A stretch of 64,000 bases of DNA from Aliarcobacter cibarius (lineage in GTDB: Bacteria; Campylobacterota; Campylobacteria; Campylobacterales; Arcobacteraceae), in contig NZ_CP054051.1 in assembly GCF_013372265.1 (NCBI RefSeq), forward strand, positions 1,726,596 through 1,790,595, read 5' to 3'. The notes under the pieces were generated by a model. That model was not told where the DNA came from and searched no databases. It was given only the letters and a program-made list of their open reading frames with translations. The translations under genes and the position numbers were made by a program. Below, in pieces: positions 1-8,855 of the stretch. Positions within the stretch are counted from its first letter, which is position 1; every line of letters starts with the position of its first letter.

Positions 1-400
1 CATTTAAAAATCCAATTGCCATAGAAAAATTTAATGTTGCCTCAACTTTATTTATTGACATAGGCAGCATAGCTCCTACTAAAATAACTTTTTTATTTTT
101 TATATGTTCATCTAAAAATAAAGCTGTTACATCCATAGTATCTGTTCCATGAATTACAATTATATTTTCACTTTCTGAATTATTTATAGTATCTAATATA
201 ATTTTTCTATCATTTTCTGTCATATCTAGACTATCTTTTGAAATAATATTTTTAATCTCAAAATCAATGTTGTAACAAAAACTAATAACTTCTTCCAATG
301 CTTTTGAATCTTTTGAAACTTCTAATTCTCCAGAAATAGGATTATATACTTTATTAAAAGTTCCTCCAGTATTTATAACTGTAATTTTAGATTTTGTCAT
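1..400 (-). CDS. L-asparaginase-like protein, C-terminal part beyond the window
   Basis: The visible 133 residues begin MTKSKITVINTGGTFNKVY. TGGTF carries the N-terminal catalytic threonine of the asparaginase/glutaminase family, and HGTDTMD (about residues 84-90) is the second conserved active-site motif. The family hydrolyses asparagine to aspartate and ammonia. The gene runs off the left edge, so its full length is unknown; Campylobacterota also have short one-domain asparaginase-like proteins. Its ATG lies 14 bases inside the 3' end of aspA, so the two are probably co-translated: asparagine to aspartate, then aspartate to fumarate. Confidence 0.85.
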   Translation of the reverse strand, partial: MTKSKITVINTGGTFNKVYNPISGELEVSKDSKALEEVISFCYNIDFEIKNIISKDSLDMTENDRKIILDTINNSESENIIVIHGTDTMDVTALFLDEHIKNKKVILVGAMLPMSINKVEATLNFSMAIGFLN

Positions 401-1793
401 AATTTTGCACCATATTTTTTGGTTGAAGCAATTCATCTAATTCTTCTTTTGAAAAAAGATTTTGTTCAAGTAAAATATCATAAACTCTTTTTCCAGATTT
501 TAAAGCCTCTTTTGCAACTGCTGAACTTTTTTCATATCCTAAAATTGGATTTAATGAAGTTACTAATGTTGCAGAATTTAAAACATTATTCATACAAATT
601 TCAGGATTTGCTGTAATTCCTTTTATACATTTATCAGCTAAACTTTCAAAAGCTCTTCTCATCATATTTATAGAAATAAATAATTTATAAGCAATTATTG
701 GTTCAAATACATTTAATTGAAGCTGTCCATGCTCACTTGCAATACTTATTGTTGTATCAGCACCAATTACTTCAAATGCAACTTGATTTACAACCTCAGG
801 CATAACAGGATTTACTTTTCCAGGCATGATTGAACTTCCTGGTTGCATTGGTGGAAGATTTATCTCATTTAATCCAGCACGAGGTCCAGAACTTAAAAGT
901 CTTAAATCATTACAAATTTTAGAAATTTTAATAGCTATAGATTTTAACATTGCAGAAATTTGAACAAAAGAACCAGTATCTTGAGTAGCTTCTATCATAT
1001 CATTTGCTTTATAATAATCTGTACCCGTAACACATCTTAAATTCTTTATAACTCTCTCTTGATATTGGGGTTTTGTATTAATACCTGTTCCAATCGCTGT
1101 AGCTCCTAAATTTACCTCTTTTAATAAGTTTTGAGCTGTTGTAAGCCTAAAAATATCATCATCAATCATTGTTGCAAAAGTTTTGAACTCTTGACCTAAT
1201 GTCATAGGAACAGCATCTTGAAGTTGCGTTCTTCCCATTTTTAAAATATCTTTAAATTCAAATGCTTTATTTTTGAAAGCATCTCTTAAAATCTTAAGGC
1301 TATCTTGAAGTTTAAAAATCAATTCATAAAGTGTTATTTTAATAGCAGTTGGATAAGCATCGTTTGTTGATTGACTCATATTTACATGATTATTTGGATG
1401 AATTATATTATATGAACCTTTTTTCTTACCTAAAATCTCTAAAGCAATATTTGCTATTACTTCATTAGCATTCATATTTGTAGAAGTTCCTGCTCCCCCT
1501 TGAATTGGATCAACTATAAACTGATCGTGATATTTTCCATCAATTATCATATCACAAGCTTCTACAATTGCATTTTTTTGAACTTCAGTTAAATCACCTA
1601 ATTCAAAATTTGTTAAAGCACAAGCTTTTTTTACTTTTGCTAATGAGATTATAAAATTTGGGAATATTGAAATTTCAATTGTAGTAATATTGAAATTTTC
1701 TTTTGCTCTTAGTGTTTGTATACCATAATATTTATCATTTTCGATCTCTTTTTCACCTAAGAAATCTTTTTCAATTCTGTGTAAATTATCCAT
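387..1793 (-). CDS. aspA: Aspartate ammonia-lyase (aspartase)
   Basis: Converts L-aspartate to fumarate and ammonia in the cytoplasm, feeding the TCA cycle and fumarate respiration, an important carbon route in amino-acid-using Campylobacterota. The 468-residue length is normal. The fumarase/aspartase signature GSSIMPGKVNP lies at residues 319-329 and holds the catalytic serine loop. Further active-site segments are GTSTNMNANE (102-111) and the QSTNDAYPTA region (141-150). The protein begins MDNLHRIEKDFLGEKEI, as aspartases do, which separates it from fumarase C. The 3' end overlaps the next gene, an asparaginase, by 14 bases. Confidence 0.96.
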   Translation of the reverse strand: MDNLHRIEKDFLGEKEIENDKYYGIQTLRAKENFNITTIEISIFPNFIISLAKVKKACALTNFELGDLTEVQKNAIVEACDMIIDGKYHDQFIVDPIQGGAGTSTNMNANEVIANIALEILGKKKGSYNIIHPNNHVNMSQSTNDAYPTAIKITLYELIFKLQDSLKILRDAFKNKAFEFKDILKMGRTQLQDAVPMTLGQEFKTFATMIDDDIFRLTTAQNLLKEVNLGATAIGTGINTKPQYQERVIKNLRCVTGTDYYKANDMIEATQDTGSFVQISAMLKSIAIKISKICNDLRLLSSGPRAGLNEINLPPMQPGSSIMPGKVNPVMPEVVNQVAFEVIGADTTISIASEHGQLQLNVFEPIIAYKLFISINMMRRAFESLADKCIKGITANPEICMNNVLNSATLVTSLNPILGYEKSSAVAKEALKSGKRVYDILLEQNLFSKEELDELLQPKNMVQNYDKI

Positions 1794-1850
1794 ATAAATC
1801 CTTTAAAAATAATTTAAAGAAAGTATAGGACAATCCTACACAAAGAAAGC

Positions 1851-2552
1851 TTATCTATTTTTTATTAATTCATCAACAATTTTAATCAAATAATTACTAG
1901 ATATTTTTGCACTACTTTGTAAAAATTCATCAAAATCAAATCCTGCATCCATATTTGCACTATCACTAATTGCTCTTAAAATAAAAAATGGAATATTCAA
2001 AGCATCACAAACAACAGCAACACTTGCACCTTCCATTTCTAAAGCATCTGCCTTGAAAGTTTTTTCAATAAACTCTTTAGTAGTGTTTGAATGAATAAAC
2101 TGATCACCAGTAGCTATAGTTCCTTCAATTACTTTAAGATTTTCTTTCTCTGCAACTTTTTTAGCTAAAGCTAAAAGTTCTTTAGAACTCTCTACAAATA
2201 CTTTTCCACCTGGAACAAAACCATAAGGATGTCCAAAAGCAGTAATATCTAAATCATGTTGACAAAGTTTAGTTGCAACAATTAAATCTCCAATATTCAG
2301 TGCTGGATTAATTGCGCCAGCAACACCAGAAAAAAGTAGAGTATCACAAGAAAATTTTTGAATAAGTGTACTAGCAGTTAAACTTGCAAAAACTTTACCA
2401 ATTTTTGAATGAGCTATTACAATATCTAAACCATTATATGTTAATTCATAATAGTTATTATCTGCATAATTTATAACTTTATAATCTTTGAAAAACTCTA
2501 AAAGAGGATCTATCTCTTCTTGCATAGCTCCCATGATTGCTAATTTAGTCAT
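1851..2552 (-). CDS. mtnN: 5'-methylthioadenosine/S-adenosylhomocysteine nucleosidase
   Basis: Cleaves adenine from methylthioadenosine and S-adenosylhomocysteine; in Campylobacterota the same enzyme usually also hydrolyses 6-amino-6-deoxyfutalosine in the menaquinone pathway (family knowledge). At 233 residues, the catalytic and binding residues fall exactly where known enzymes have them: Glu12 (AMQEEIDPL), the EMEGA purine/ribose site with Glu174, and Asp197 in AISDSAN. It overlaps the end of fabD by 8 bases, so translation is probably coupled. Confidence 0.94.
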   Translation of the reverse strand: MTKLAIMGAMQEEIDPLLEFFKDYKVINYADNNYYELTYNGLDIVIAHSKIGKVFASLTASTLIQKFSCDTLLFSGVAGAINPALNIGDLIVATKLCQHDLDITAFGHPYGFVPGGKVFVESSKELLALAKKVAEKENLKVIEGTIATGDQFIHSNTTKEFIEKTFKADALEMEGASVAVVCDALNIPFFILRAISDSANMDAGFDFDEFLQSSAKISSNYLIKIVDELIKNR

Positions 2553-3474
2553 TTAATGCCTCTAATGTTTCATTTAATGTTTTGATATCAGATACATTTA
2601 ATGTTGGTTTATCAGTAATCTTTTTATTTAAACCTTTTAATACCGCACCTTGACCAAATTCAATAAACAAATCAACTTTATCTTCAAATGCTTTTATTGA
2701 TTGCTTATATTTTACAGGTTTAACTAATTGAGATGCAAGAAGTTCAACAGCTTCATCTTTAGTAGAATAATTACTCGCACTAACATTTGAAATAACATTA
2801 GAAAACTCTTCATTTAAAAATTCAATTAAATATGGTTTTAAATTTTCTACAGCACTTTCAAGTAATTCACAATGAGAAGCTACACTCATATCAAGTACTA
2901 AAGCTCTTTTTGCACCGGCTGTTTTAAAAGTATCAACAAGAGACTCTAAATCTGCTTTAAGACCTGCAAGTACAAGTTGTCCATCCATATTATAATTAGC
3001 TGGCCAAACTTTTAAACCTTTCTCTCTTTGTTCTTTACAAATAGTTTCAACTTTTTCATCATCTATTCCTACTAAAGCCATCATTCCAGCACCAGCTCCA
3101 CTACAAGCTTCTTGCATAAAAGTTCCTCTTTTATTTACAAGTTCTATTGCATCTAGATAATCAATTGCTCCAGCAGCTATTAAAGCTGAAAATTCACCTA
3201 ATGAGTGACCTAAAACAAATTCTGGTTGAATACTACATTTTTCTTTAAAAATTGCAAGTGCAATTGAACTAACAAGTAATATTGCAGGTTGAGTAAACTC
3301 TGTTTTTCCTAAATTTTCATTTTCATCAAATAAAAGCTTTTCAAAATTTATATTTAATCTTTCACTAGCTTTTTTAATCATTCCTTTAGCAATATCACTA
3401 TTCTCAAAAAAATCTCTTCCCATACCAACTGCTTGGCTTCCTTGACCTGGAAAAATAAAAGCAACTTTTTTCAT
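2545..3474 (-). CDS. fabD: Malonyl-CoA:ACP transacylase
   Basis: Loads malonyl groups from CoA onto acyl carrier protein for fatty acid synthesis. The 309-residue protein begins MKKVAFIFPGQGSQ, carrying the oxyanion GQGSQ motif at 10-14. GHSLGEFSA places the nucleophilic serine at Ser91, and His201 in VASHCELLE is the likely catalytic partner. A 90-base gap containing a strong hairpin separates it from slyD upstream, so it may have its own promoter. It ends inside mtnN. Confidence 0.95.
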   Translation of the reverse strand: MKKVAFIFPGQGSQAVGMGRDFFENSDIAKGMIKKASERLNINFEKLLFDENENLGKTEFTQPAILLVSSIALAIFKEKCSIQPEFVLGHSLGEFSALIAAGAIDYLDAIELVNKRGTFMQEACSGAGAGMMALVGIDDEKVETICKEQREKGLKVWPANYNMDGQLVLAGLKADLESLVDTFKTAGAKRALVLDMSVASHCELLESAVENLKPYLIEFLNEEFSNVISNVSASNYSTKDEAVELLASQLVKPVKYKQSIKAFEDKVDLFIEFGQGAVLKGLNKKITDKPTLNVSDIKTLNETLEALND

Positions 3475-3502
3475 AATATATAACCTCTTTATTTAAAATT
3501 AA

Positions 3503-3534
3503 ATTGCCCAAATGTATCACTACACTCGGGCAAT
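3503..3534 (-). terminator. Stem-loop terminator after slyD
   Basis: A 14-bp stem closes on a GTGA tetraloop; the outer arm is ATTGCCC/GGGCAAT and two inner pairs are G-T. It lies between the slyD stop and the fabD start. On the minus strand it is followed by a U-rich stretch. It may also work for plus-strand transcripts, because TTTTTT follows on that side too. Confidence 0.75.
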
Positions 3535-3563
3535 ATTCATAGTTTTTTAAAATTAGTAACTAA

Positions 3564-4172
3564 TTAGTGGCAACCACATCCACCTGTTCCACATCCTCCA
3601 CCGTGAGAATGTCCATGGTCATGATCATCATGATCACTTCCACATCCACCTGTTCCACATCCTCCACCATGAGAGTGGCTTCCTCCACCACAACATCCAC
3701 CACCCATAGCAGCAAATCCACCTACAACACCTGTTTGTGCTTCTTCTTCAGTTGCATCTCTTAAACTAAGGATAGAAACTGTAAACATTAAAGTTCTACC
3801 TGCCATTGGATGATTGTAATCAATTGTAACTTCTTTATCATCAAAAGATTTAACAACTACTTGAATTGTTTCTCCATGTTCACCCGAACCATAAAGAGAC
3901 ATACCTTCAACCAATTCAATACCTGCAAATTGTTCTTTTGGTAAAGTTTGAACTGCTTCAACATTATACTCACCATATGCATCTTTTGGCTCAACTAAAA
4001 CATCTGCTTCTTCATTTGCTGACATTTCAACTAATTTATCCTCAAGACCTTTAATGATTTGTCCTTTACCCGAAACAAATTCTAAAGGTGCTTGTCCAAC
4101 ATTAGTATCAAGTTGTTCACCAGTTTTAGCATCTTTTAATGTATATTCTATTCCAATTACTTTGTTTGACAT
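3564..4172 (-). CDS. slyD: SlyD-type FKBP peptidyl-prolyl isomerase with His/Cys-rich metal-binding tail
   Basis: Cytoplasmic prolyl isomerase/chaperone that also binds nickel and other metals, supporting hydrogenase or urease maturation in relatives. Residues 1-70 and about 120-145 form the FKBP fold, with the insert-in-flap chaperone domain between (about 71-120). Residues 157-202 are a Gly-rich tail with 8 His and 7 Cys, including a duplicated 12-residue block, SHGGGCGTGGCG, at 167-178 and 189-200. The 202-residue length is usual for SlyD. It follows cpoB by 22 bases, so it could be the last gene of the pal-cpoB transcript, ended by the hairpin at 3503-3534. Confidence 0.94.
   Translation of the reverse strand: MSNKVIGIEYTLKDAKTGEQLDTNVGQAPLEFVSGKGQIIKGLEDKLVEMSANEEADVLVEPKDAYGEYNVEAVQTLPKEQFAGIELVEGMSLYGSGEHGETIQVVVKSFDDKEVTIDYNHPMAGRTLMFTVSILSLRDATEEEAQTGVVGGFAAMGGGCCGGGSHSHGGGCGTGGCGSDHDDHDHGHSHGGGCGTGGCGCH
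3573..3674 (-). repeat. Tandem-type duplication encoding the SlyD metal-binding tail
   Basis: Two nearly identical 36-base segments (3573-3608 and 3639-3674) encode the same 12 residues, SHGGGCGTGGCG, separated by a His/Asp-rich linker. The near identity at DNA level suggests a recent internal duplication that could change tail length by recombination. Confidence 0.8.
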
Positions 4173-4194
4173 TTTAATTCCTTAATTATAATAT

Positions 4195-5169
4195 TTATTT
4201 TATTTTAGATAATCTATTTTTTGCGTCTTTCGCTTCAGAACTATTAGGATAAAGATCTATCAAAGTTCCATAGAAATTTTTTGCATTATCTTTGTCTTTT
4301 ATGTTCTCAAATGAAATACCACTGTGCAATAATAATTTTGGCATATAAGCTGCTTTATCATTCAACATAGCAGATTTTTTAAAATGATTTATTGCAACAT
4401 CATATTTTTTTCTCATATACCAAACTTCAGCTAAATAAAAATTATTCTCAGCTGGTTTATAATTTATATCAACAAGTTTTTGATATTTTTTAAGTGAAGC
4501 ATCATAATTCTTTGAATCAAAATCTTTTTTAGCATCCGTCATCAATTTAGCTTTATCTTCAGCAGTTTTAGGATTTATATCAATTGAAGAATCAGTTTCA
4601 ACTTCAACTTTTGTATCTTTTTTATCACTAGATTTTGTAGGAGTTACTGCTTGCGTTTTAACGCCTAATGACTTTTTTAAAGCTTCAAACTCCTCTCTTG
4701 TAATAAATTGATTCATATTTTTCTCTAATTCTGTAGATGAAACATATTCTGAATTAATTTTATTTACAAGTGCAGTAAGTTTTGTAACTGAAGCTTTCAA
4801 GTTATTTACAGTTGCAGCTAAATCAGCATCACCCGATTGATTTGATGAAGTTCCTGAATCCATATCTAAAGATGAAGAATTAACTCTACTTATTAAATCA
4901 TCAACTTTTTTACTTGTTGCATTTAATCTTTTAGAATCACCCTCAGATGTAGATTCTAAACCTTCTAATCTGTTATTTATAGAGTCAACAAGACTTTTTA
5001 AATCACCAACTTTAGAAGATAAATCACTTATATTTGATTGATTTTTCATTATATGTTTTTCAGTAGAACTAAGTCCATATGATGAAGAATTAGAATTTCC
5101 GTAAACTGAAACTTCTTCAGCTACGGAAATAGAAGATACTACTAATAATGATAGAAAGTATTTTGTCAT
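4195..5169 (-). CDS. cpoB: CpoB/YbgF, Tol-Pal system coordinator with TPR domain
   Basis: Periplasmic protein that in other bacteria links Tol-Pal activity to septal peptidoglycan synthesis. It has a signal peptide (MTKYFLSLLVVSSISVAEE), a Ser/Asn-rich predicted coiled coil at about 35-165, a low-complexity linker, and C-terminal TPR-like helices from about 205 (KNYDASLKKYQKLVDINYKPAENNFYLAEVWYMRKKYDVA is the typical hairpin spacing). The 324 residues fit YbgF. It starts 3 bases after the pal stop, placing it in the pal unit. Confidence 0.88.
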   Translation of the reverse strand: MTKYFLSLLVVSSISVAEEVSVYGNSNSSSYGLSSTEKHIMKNQSNISDLSSKVGDLKSLVDSINNRLEGLESTSEGDSKRLNATSKKVDDLISRVNSSSLDMDSGTSSNQSGDADLAATVNNLKASVTKLTALVNKINSEYVSSTELEKNMNQFITREEFEALKKSLGVKTQAVTPTKSSDKKDTKVEVETDSSIDINPKTAEDKAKLMTDAKKDFDSKNYDASLKKYQKLVDINYKPAENNFYLAEVWYMRKKYDVAINHFKKSAMLNDKAAYMPKLLLHSGISFENIKDKDNAKNFYGTLIDLYPNSSEAKDAKNRLSKIK

Positions 5170-5172
5170 AAA

Positions 5173-5709
5173 TTATTTACTTAATTCGTGCTCAACTCTT
5201 CTGTTTTTTGACCAACAATCTTTTGTTTTTTCAGTACAAACTGGATTGCTTTCACCTAAAGAAACTAAAGAAATGTTAGCAGAAACACCATTTGATACTA
5301 AAACATCTTTAACAGCGTTAGCTCTTTTTAATCCTAATGCGTAGTTATACTCATCACTTCCCCACTCATCTGTGTTACCGAATACTTTTACAGTAGTATC
5401 AGCTTTTAATGGAGATAATTTAGAAGCATTGTTAGTTGCTTTTTCTTTATTTTCATCAGTTAAGTTATATTTGTCAAATCCAAAGTAGATGTGCTCAATT
5501 AAAACTTTTTGACCGTTAATCATATAATAGTTACCATTTCCAACTTTTTCTAAAGCTGAAAAGCTTCCATCTTCTATACCTCTATCAGCAACAGTGTTAT
5601 CTGCTGCAACAACAGAGTTATCAGTTTCTAACTCAGCATTTTTTTCGCTACATCCTGTAGTAAATAATAAAGCTGAAACTAAAACAGAGTAAAGACCTAA
5701 TTTTTTCAT
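5173..5709 (-). CDS. pal: Peptidoglycan-associated lipoprotein Pal
   Basis: Outer-membrane lipoprotein that anchors the outer membrane to peptidoglycan and is recycled by TolB. Its lipoprotein signal peptide ends in LFTTGC (Cys20). The C-terminal OmpA-like domain (about 75-178) contains FGFDKYNLTDEN and the peptidoglycan-binding core GNTDEWGSDEYNYALGLKRA. Length 178 is typical (Omp18 of Campylobacter). Unlike the tight tolQRAB run upstream, it is preceded by 166 noncoding bases with a terminator-like hairpin, so it probably has its own strong promoter. Confidence 0.95.
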   Translation of the reverse strand: MKKLGLYSVLVSALLFTTGCSEKNAELETDNSVVAADNTVADRGIEDGSFSALEKVGNGNYYMINGQKVLIEHIYFGFDKYNLTDENKEKATNNASKLSPLKADTTVKVFGNTDEWGSDEYNYALGLKRANAVKDVLVSNGVSANISLVSLGESNPVCTEKTKDCWSKNRRVEHELSK

Positions 5710-5839
5710 ATTTTTTCCTTGAAAGTTAATATTTGTGAAATATTATTAAATTAAAGCTTAATTATTGTTTATATTTTTTTATTTGAGGAGTATTTTTTTA
5801 TTAATTTACAATTGTTTGTTTGTTTTTTTTTATTGAGAG

Positions 5840-5869
5840 AAATAAAGACTAAAAAAATAGTCTTTATTT
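5840..5869 (-). terminator. Stem-loop terminator after tolB
   Basis: Perfect 12-bp stem AAATAAAGACTA/TAGTCTTTATTT with a six-base A loop, immediately after the tolB stop on the minus strand. The rest of the 5710-5875 gap is very AT-rich with long T runs and no convincing gene; it probably holds the pal promoter, but I could not pick one -10 box with confidence. Confidence 0.7.
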
Positions 5870-5875
5870 ATTATT

Positions 5876-7150
5876 TTACCAATCTATAGATTGAATTCTT
5901 TCACCTTTAAGAGGGAATAAGAATGATTTATTGAATTCTAATCTTATTATTCCTAGTGAACTTACACCTGCATAATTTTTAATAAAAAGAAGTGTTTCCC
6001 CATCTGGTGAAAATTTTGGAAATTGATTTACTCCATTAGTAGTTAATCTAGTCATATTATCTGTTTTGCTATTAATTAAATAAAGGTTAAAACTTTTACC
6101 ACCTAATTCATTTGAAGAATCTTTACTACTAAAAACTATATTATTTTTATTTGATGTAACTGATGAATTATTATTACTATGGTAAACCATTCTTTCAACT
6201 GCTGTTGAACCTATATTTTGAGAAAATATATTTGGATTACCTAGTCTATCAGAAACAAAAACTATTTTTGAATCATTTTCTACGAATTGTCCACCAACAT
6301 CAATTCCACCATATTTTGTAATTTGAGTTTTGTTTTTACTTCTAGTATCATATACAAAGATATCTGGTTGACCTGTTGGAGAAGCTGTAACTAAAATTTT
6401 ACTTCCATCTGCATTTACATCTGAACATGCAAGCATCCCATCAGAATCCATAATAATATCTTTACTTCTATTATAAATATTTAGTTTAACTAAAGTTGGC
6501 TTTTTATAATTATATGATGTATAGTAAATACTTTTTTGTTCTTTATCTGCCCATTTAGGGAAAATATTTAACCCTCCACTAACAACTGTTTGTTTATATG
6601 TTAATGTATAATCTCCAATCATTATATCTGCATTACCAGCATTTCTATAAACTGCAAAAACTACAAATTTTTCCATCCAAGCTATACTTGGTGCTTTAAA
6701 GAAATCATTTATTGAAATCGCTGCCTTATGTGCTAAAAAGACAGATCTATCTAATTGAGATGTTGTAAAGTTTTTTTCTAAAACTAAAGCTCTTTGATTT
6801 ACATCAAATAGCTTAACTCTTAATGTATATCCTCCATTTGACTCTTTTTGTGAAGCCAAATTAACAAATAAAGAAACTCCTTGATTTGATAGCGCTAACA
6901 TATCAGGAGTACTATCATAAGAAGATGATGGAACATTAACATTTGACAAATCAAAGTGTCCACTCACATTCAAATCATCTTCTAAACTTTTCTTTAATCT
7001 ACTTAAAGTAAAATCACTACTCGAATCACTTGCAACTGATACTGCAATTTTTGGAATTGAGTTAGATTTTTTTACAATATCAATGTGTCCATCAACATTA
7101 GCAAAAATAGAGCTAAACATTAATGAAATAAATAAAACTATTTTAAACAT
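5876..7150 (-). CDS. tolB: Tol-Pal periplasmic beta-propeller TolB
   Basis: Periplasmic partner of Pal and TolA needed for outer-membrane constriction and integrity. Signal peptide at 1-17 (MFKIVLFISLMFSSIFA), an N-terminal alpha/beta domain to about 150, then a C-terminal propeller with repeats such as ADGSKILVTASPTGQPDIFV, NDSKIVFVSDRLGNPNIFS and FSPDGETLLFIKN. Length 424 fits the family. It follows tolA by 6 bases. Confidence 0.94.
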   Translation of the reverse strand: MFKIVLFISLMFSSIFANVDGHIDIVKKSNSIPKIAVSVASDSSSDFTLSRLKKSLEDDLNVSGHFDLSNVNVPSSSYDSTPDMLALSNQGVSLFVNLASQKESNGGYTLRVKLFDVNQRALVLEKNFTTSQLDRSVFLAHKAAISINDFFKAPSIAWMEKFVVFAVYRNAGNADIMIGDYTLTYKQTVVSGGLNIFPKWADKEQKSIYYTSYNYKKPTLVKLNIYNRSKDIIMDSDGMLACSDVNADGSKILVTASPTGQPDIFVYDTRSKNKTQITKYGGIDVGGQFVENDSKIVFVSDRLGNPNIFSQNIGSTAVERMVYHSNNNSSVTSNKNNIVFSSKDSSNELGGKSFNLYLINSKTDNMTRLTTNGVNQFPKFSPDGETLLFIKNYAGVSSLGIIRLEFNKSFLFPLKGERIQSIDW

Positions 7151-7156
7151 AATTTC

Positions 7157-7888
7157 CTACCCTTCAAATTTAAAATCAACTGTATATTTAACTACTTTTC
7201 CACTTGGTGGTGGTGGATAAGCAATATCCTTTTGCTCGTCAAGATATAGTCTTATAGCCGTATTATATGCTTCACTACTAGATCTTTTTACAAATTTATA
7301 ATCAAAGGCACCGTCTGGAGAAATTGAAACCATTACTGTTATAACTAAACTTCTATCTTCACTAACAGGTGCTCTTGAATATAACATTTCGTATATTTTA
7401 CTACCATAATCATCATTCTTATCACCTTTTGATGAACTTTTAGTTTTAGTATTTGTAGCAGTTTTTTCATCTTCAAGTAACTTGTCTATTTTAACATTAT
7501 TTGATTTTTTTTCTTTTTCAAATTTAGATTTAAATCTCTTTGGATCAATAGATTTTTCAACATTATTAACTTCTTCTTTTACAACTTTATTTGATGTTTC
7601 TTTAACATTTGCAAAAAGAGATTTTAAGTCAGGTCTTTTTTCATTTGAATTTGATGTCGCTTTTTCAACTGGCTGCTTCTCTTCAACAATTTTTTCAACT
7701 TTTTTTTCAACCATTTTTTTATCTGCTATTTCTTCTATCATATCTAGTTCTATAGCAGTAGTAGTTGGTGTTATATTTATTGCCTCATTTATTGGTGAAT
7801 ATATATATAAAAGTATCAAAAAACAAAAAGAAAAATATATAGAAAATGCAACAATACCTGAAATTAGAAATGAAGTACTATTTTGCAT
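7157..7888 (-). CDS. tolA: TolA/TonB-like energy-transducing protein
   Basis: Inner-membrane protein that transmits TolQR proton-motive energy across the periplasm. One N-terminal membrane helix (about 8-30) is followed by a Lys/Glu-rich extended segment with many VEKK/VEEK blocks (about 52-150) and a C-terminal TonB_C-like domain (about 170-243) ending PPPPSGKVVKYTVDFKFEG. Sequence alone does not separate TolA from TonB, but its place between tolR and tolB makes TolA the right role. Confidence 0.85.
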   Translation of the reverse strand: MQNSTSFLISGIVAFSIYFSFCFLILLYIYSPINEAINITPTTTAIELDMIEEIADKKMVEKKVEKIVEEKQPVEKATSNSNEKRPDLKSLFANVKETSNKVVKEEVNNVEKSIDPKRFKSKFEKEKKSNNVKIDKLLEDEKTATNTKTKSSSKGDKNDDYGSKIYEMLYSRAPVSEDRSLVITVMVSISPDGAFDYKFVKRSSSEAYNTAIRLYLDEQKDIAYPPPPSGKVVKYTVDFKFEG

Positions 7889-7890
7889 CT

Positions 7891-8280
7891 TTACCCATCT
7901 GTAACCAAAGCAACTTTAAAGAAGCCAGCTTCTTTTACTGATTTTAAAACAAATACAATATCATCATATTTTAAATCTTTATCAGCTCTTATGTAAATTG
8001 GTGTATTTTGATCTTTACCTTTTGAAAACAGTAAAAAATTATCTGCAAAATTTGATATTTCAACTTTATTTTTATTTAATGTAACTACTCTATCTTTTGT
8101 AATAATAATATCTATTTTAGCAACGTCTTGTGCTTGTTGTGATTTACTCCCAGTTGGAAGATTCAATGTCTCTTCAAACTCTATTACAGGAGCTGTAACC
8201 ATTAGAATTGCTAGTAATACTAGCATAATATCAACTAAAGGGGTAATATTTAATTCTGGTTTTTCATTAAGATCGTACAC
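7891..8280 (-). CDS. tolR: TolR (ExbD family) motor subunit
   Basis: Part of the TolQR proton-driven motor. The single N-terminal membrane helix contains the conserved proton-path aspartate in NITPLVDIMLVLLAILM (Asp17), followed by a periplasmic domain with the YIRADKDLKYDDIVFVL ending typical of ExbD/TolR. Length 129. It starts 5 bases after tolQ and ends 2 bases before tolA, so it lies in a compact operon. Confidence 0.93.
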   Translation of the reverse strand: MYDLNEKPELNITPLVDIMLVLLAILMVTAPVIEFEETLNLPTGSKSQQAQDVAKIDIIITKDRVVTLNKNKVEISNFADNFLLFSKGKDQNTPIYIRADKDLKYDDIVFVLKSVKEAGFFKVALVTDG

Positions 8281-8285
8281 TTTAT

Positions 8286-8849
8286 TTACCCTTTAGCTGC
8301 TATAATAATTTCTGATTGAGCTTTTAAGAAAATACTTAATTCGTAAAGTTTTCTTGTTAATATTTGATGGAATGTATAAGCGAATATTGCCACTAAAATA
8401 CCTGCTGCAGTAGCTACTAGTGCTTCACTAATTGCTGGTGCTATAATTGAAAATGCCACTTTTGATTGGTTTGCAAATTTTGCAAATGACTCAAGAATTC
8501 CTACAACGGTTCCAAATAATCCAATAAATGGTGATGTTGAAGATATAATTGCTAGCCATGAAATTCCAACACTTGCATCTTTAATTATATTTATCTCACA
8601 AGCATGTAATAACTCTTTTGAAGTTGAATTATTTGAACACTTATTTAATGCAGATAAAGGTGAGAATATCGTTTCTCTTGATGTTAAAGATTCTAAAGAT
8701 TTTTTTTCATTATTAATTAATGCTTTTATTGCACTATTTCTATAAAGAAAAATCCAGAAAGTAACTATTAGATAAGTTGACAATAGCGCTAAAACTATAT
8801 AAGTTATAGCGCTACTATTTGCCAAATAATTTAGTAATGTAGTTATCAT
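8286..8849 (-). CDS. tolQ: TolQ (ExbB/MotA family) motor subunit
   Basis: Three-helix inner-membrane component that forms the proton channel with TolR. Helices lie at about 12-35, 95-122 and 133-160. The segment SPFIGLFGTVVGILESF matches the conserved MotA_ExbB core GLLGTVxGI, and AISEALVATAAGILVAI is the third helix. At 187 residues it is shorter than enterobacterial TolQ but typical of this phylum. Its start is 6 bases from the atpC stop, so the ATP synthase and Tol operons are probably transcribed together. Confidence 0.93.
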   Translation of the reverse strand: MITTLLNYLANSSAITYIVLALLSTYLIVTFWIFLYRNSAIKALINNEKKSLESLTSRETIFSPLSALNKCSNNSTSKELLHACEINIIKDASVGISWLAIISSTSPFIGLFGTVVGILESFAKFANQSKVAFSIIAPAISEALVATAAGILVAIFAYTFHQILTRKLYELSIFLKAQSEIIIAAKG

Positions 8850-8855
8850 GTGCTT

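Noticed and set aside
1794..1850. Small hairpin TAGGA-CAA-TCCTA after mtnN
   Set aside because: Only 5 bp and no U run; not convincing as a terminator.
3567..4054. Plus-strand open frames opposite slyD
   Set aside because: Low-complexity Ser/Thr/His/Leu products that mirror the slyD tail; shadows without ribosome binding sites.
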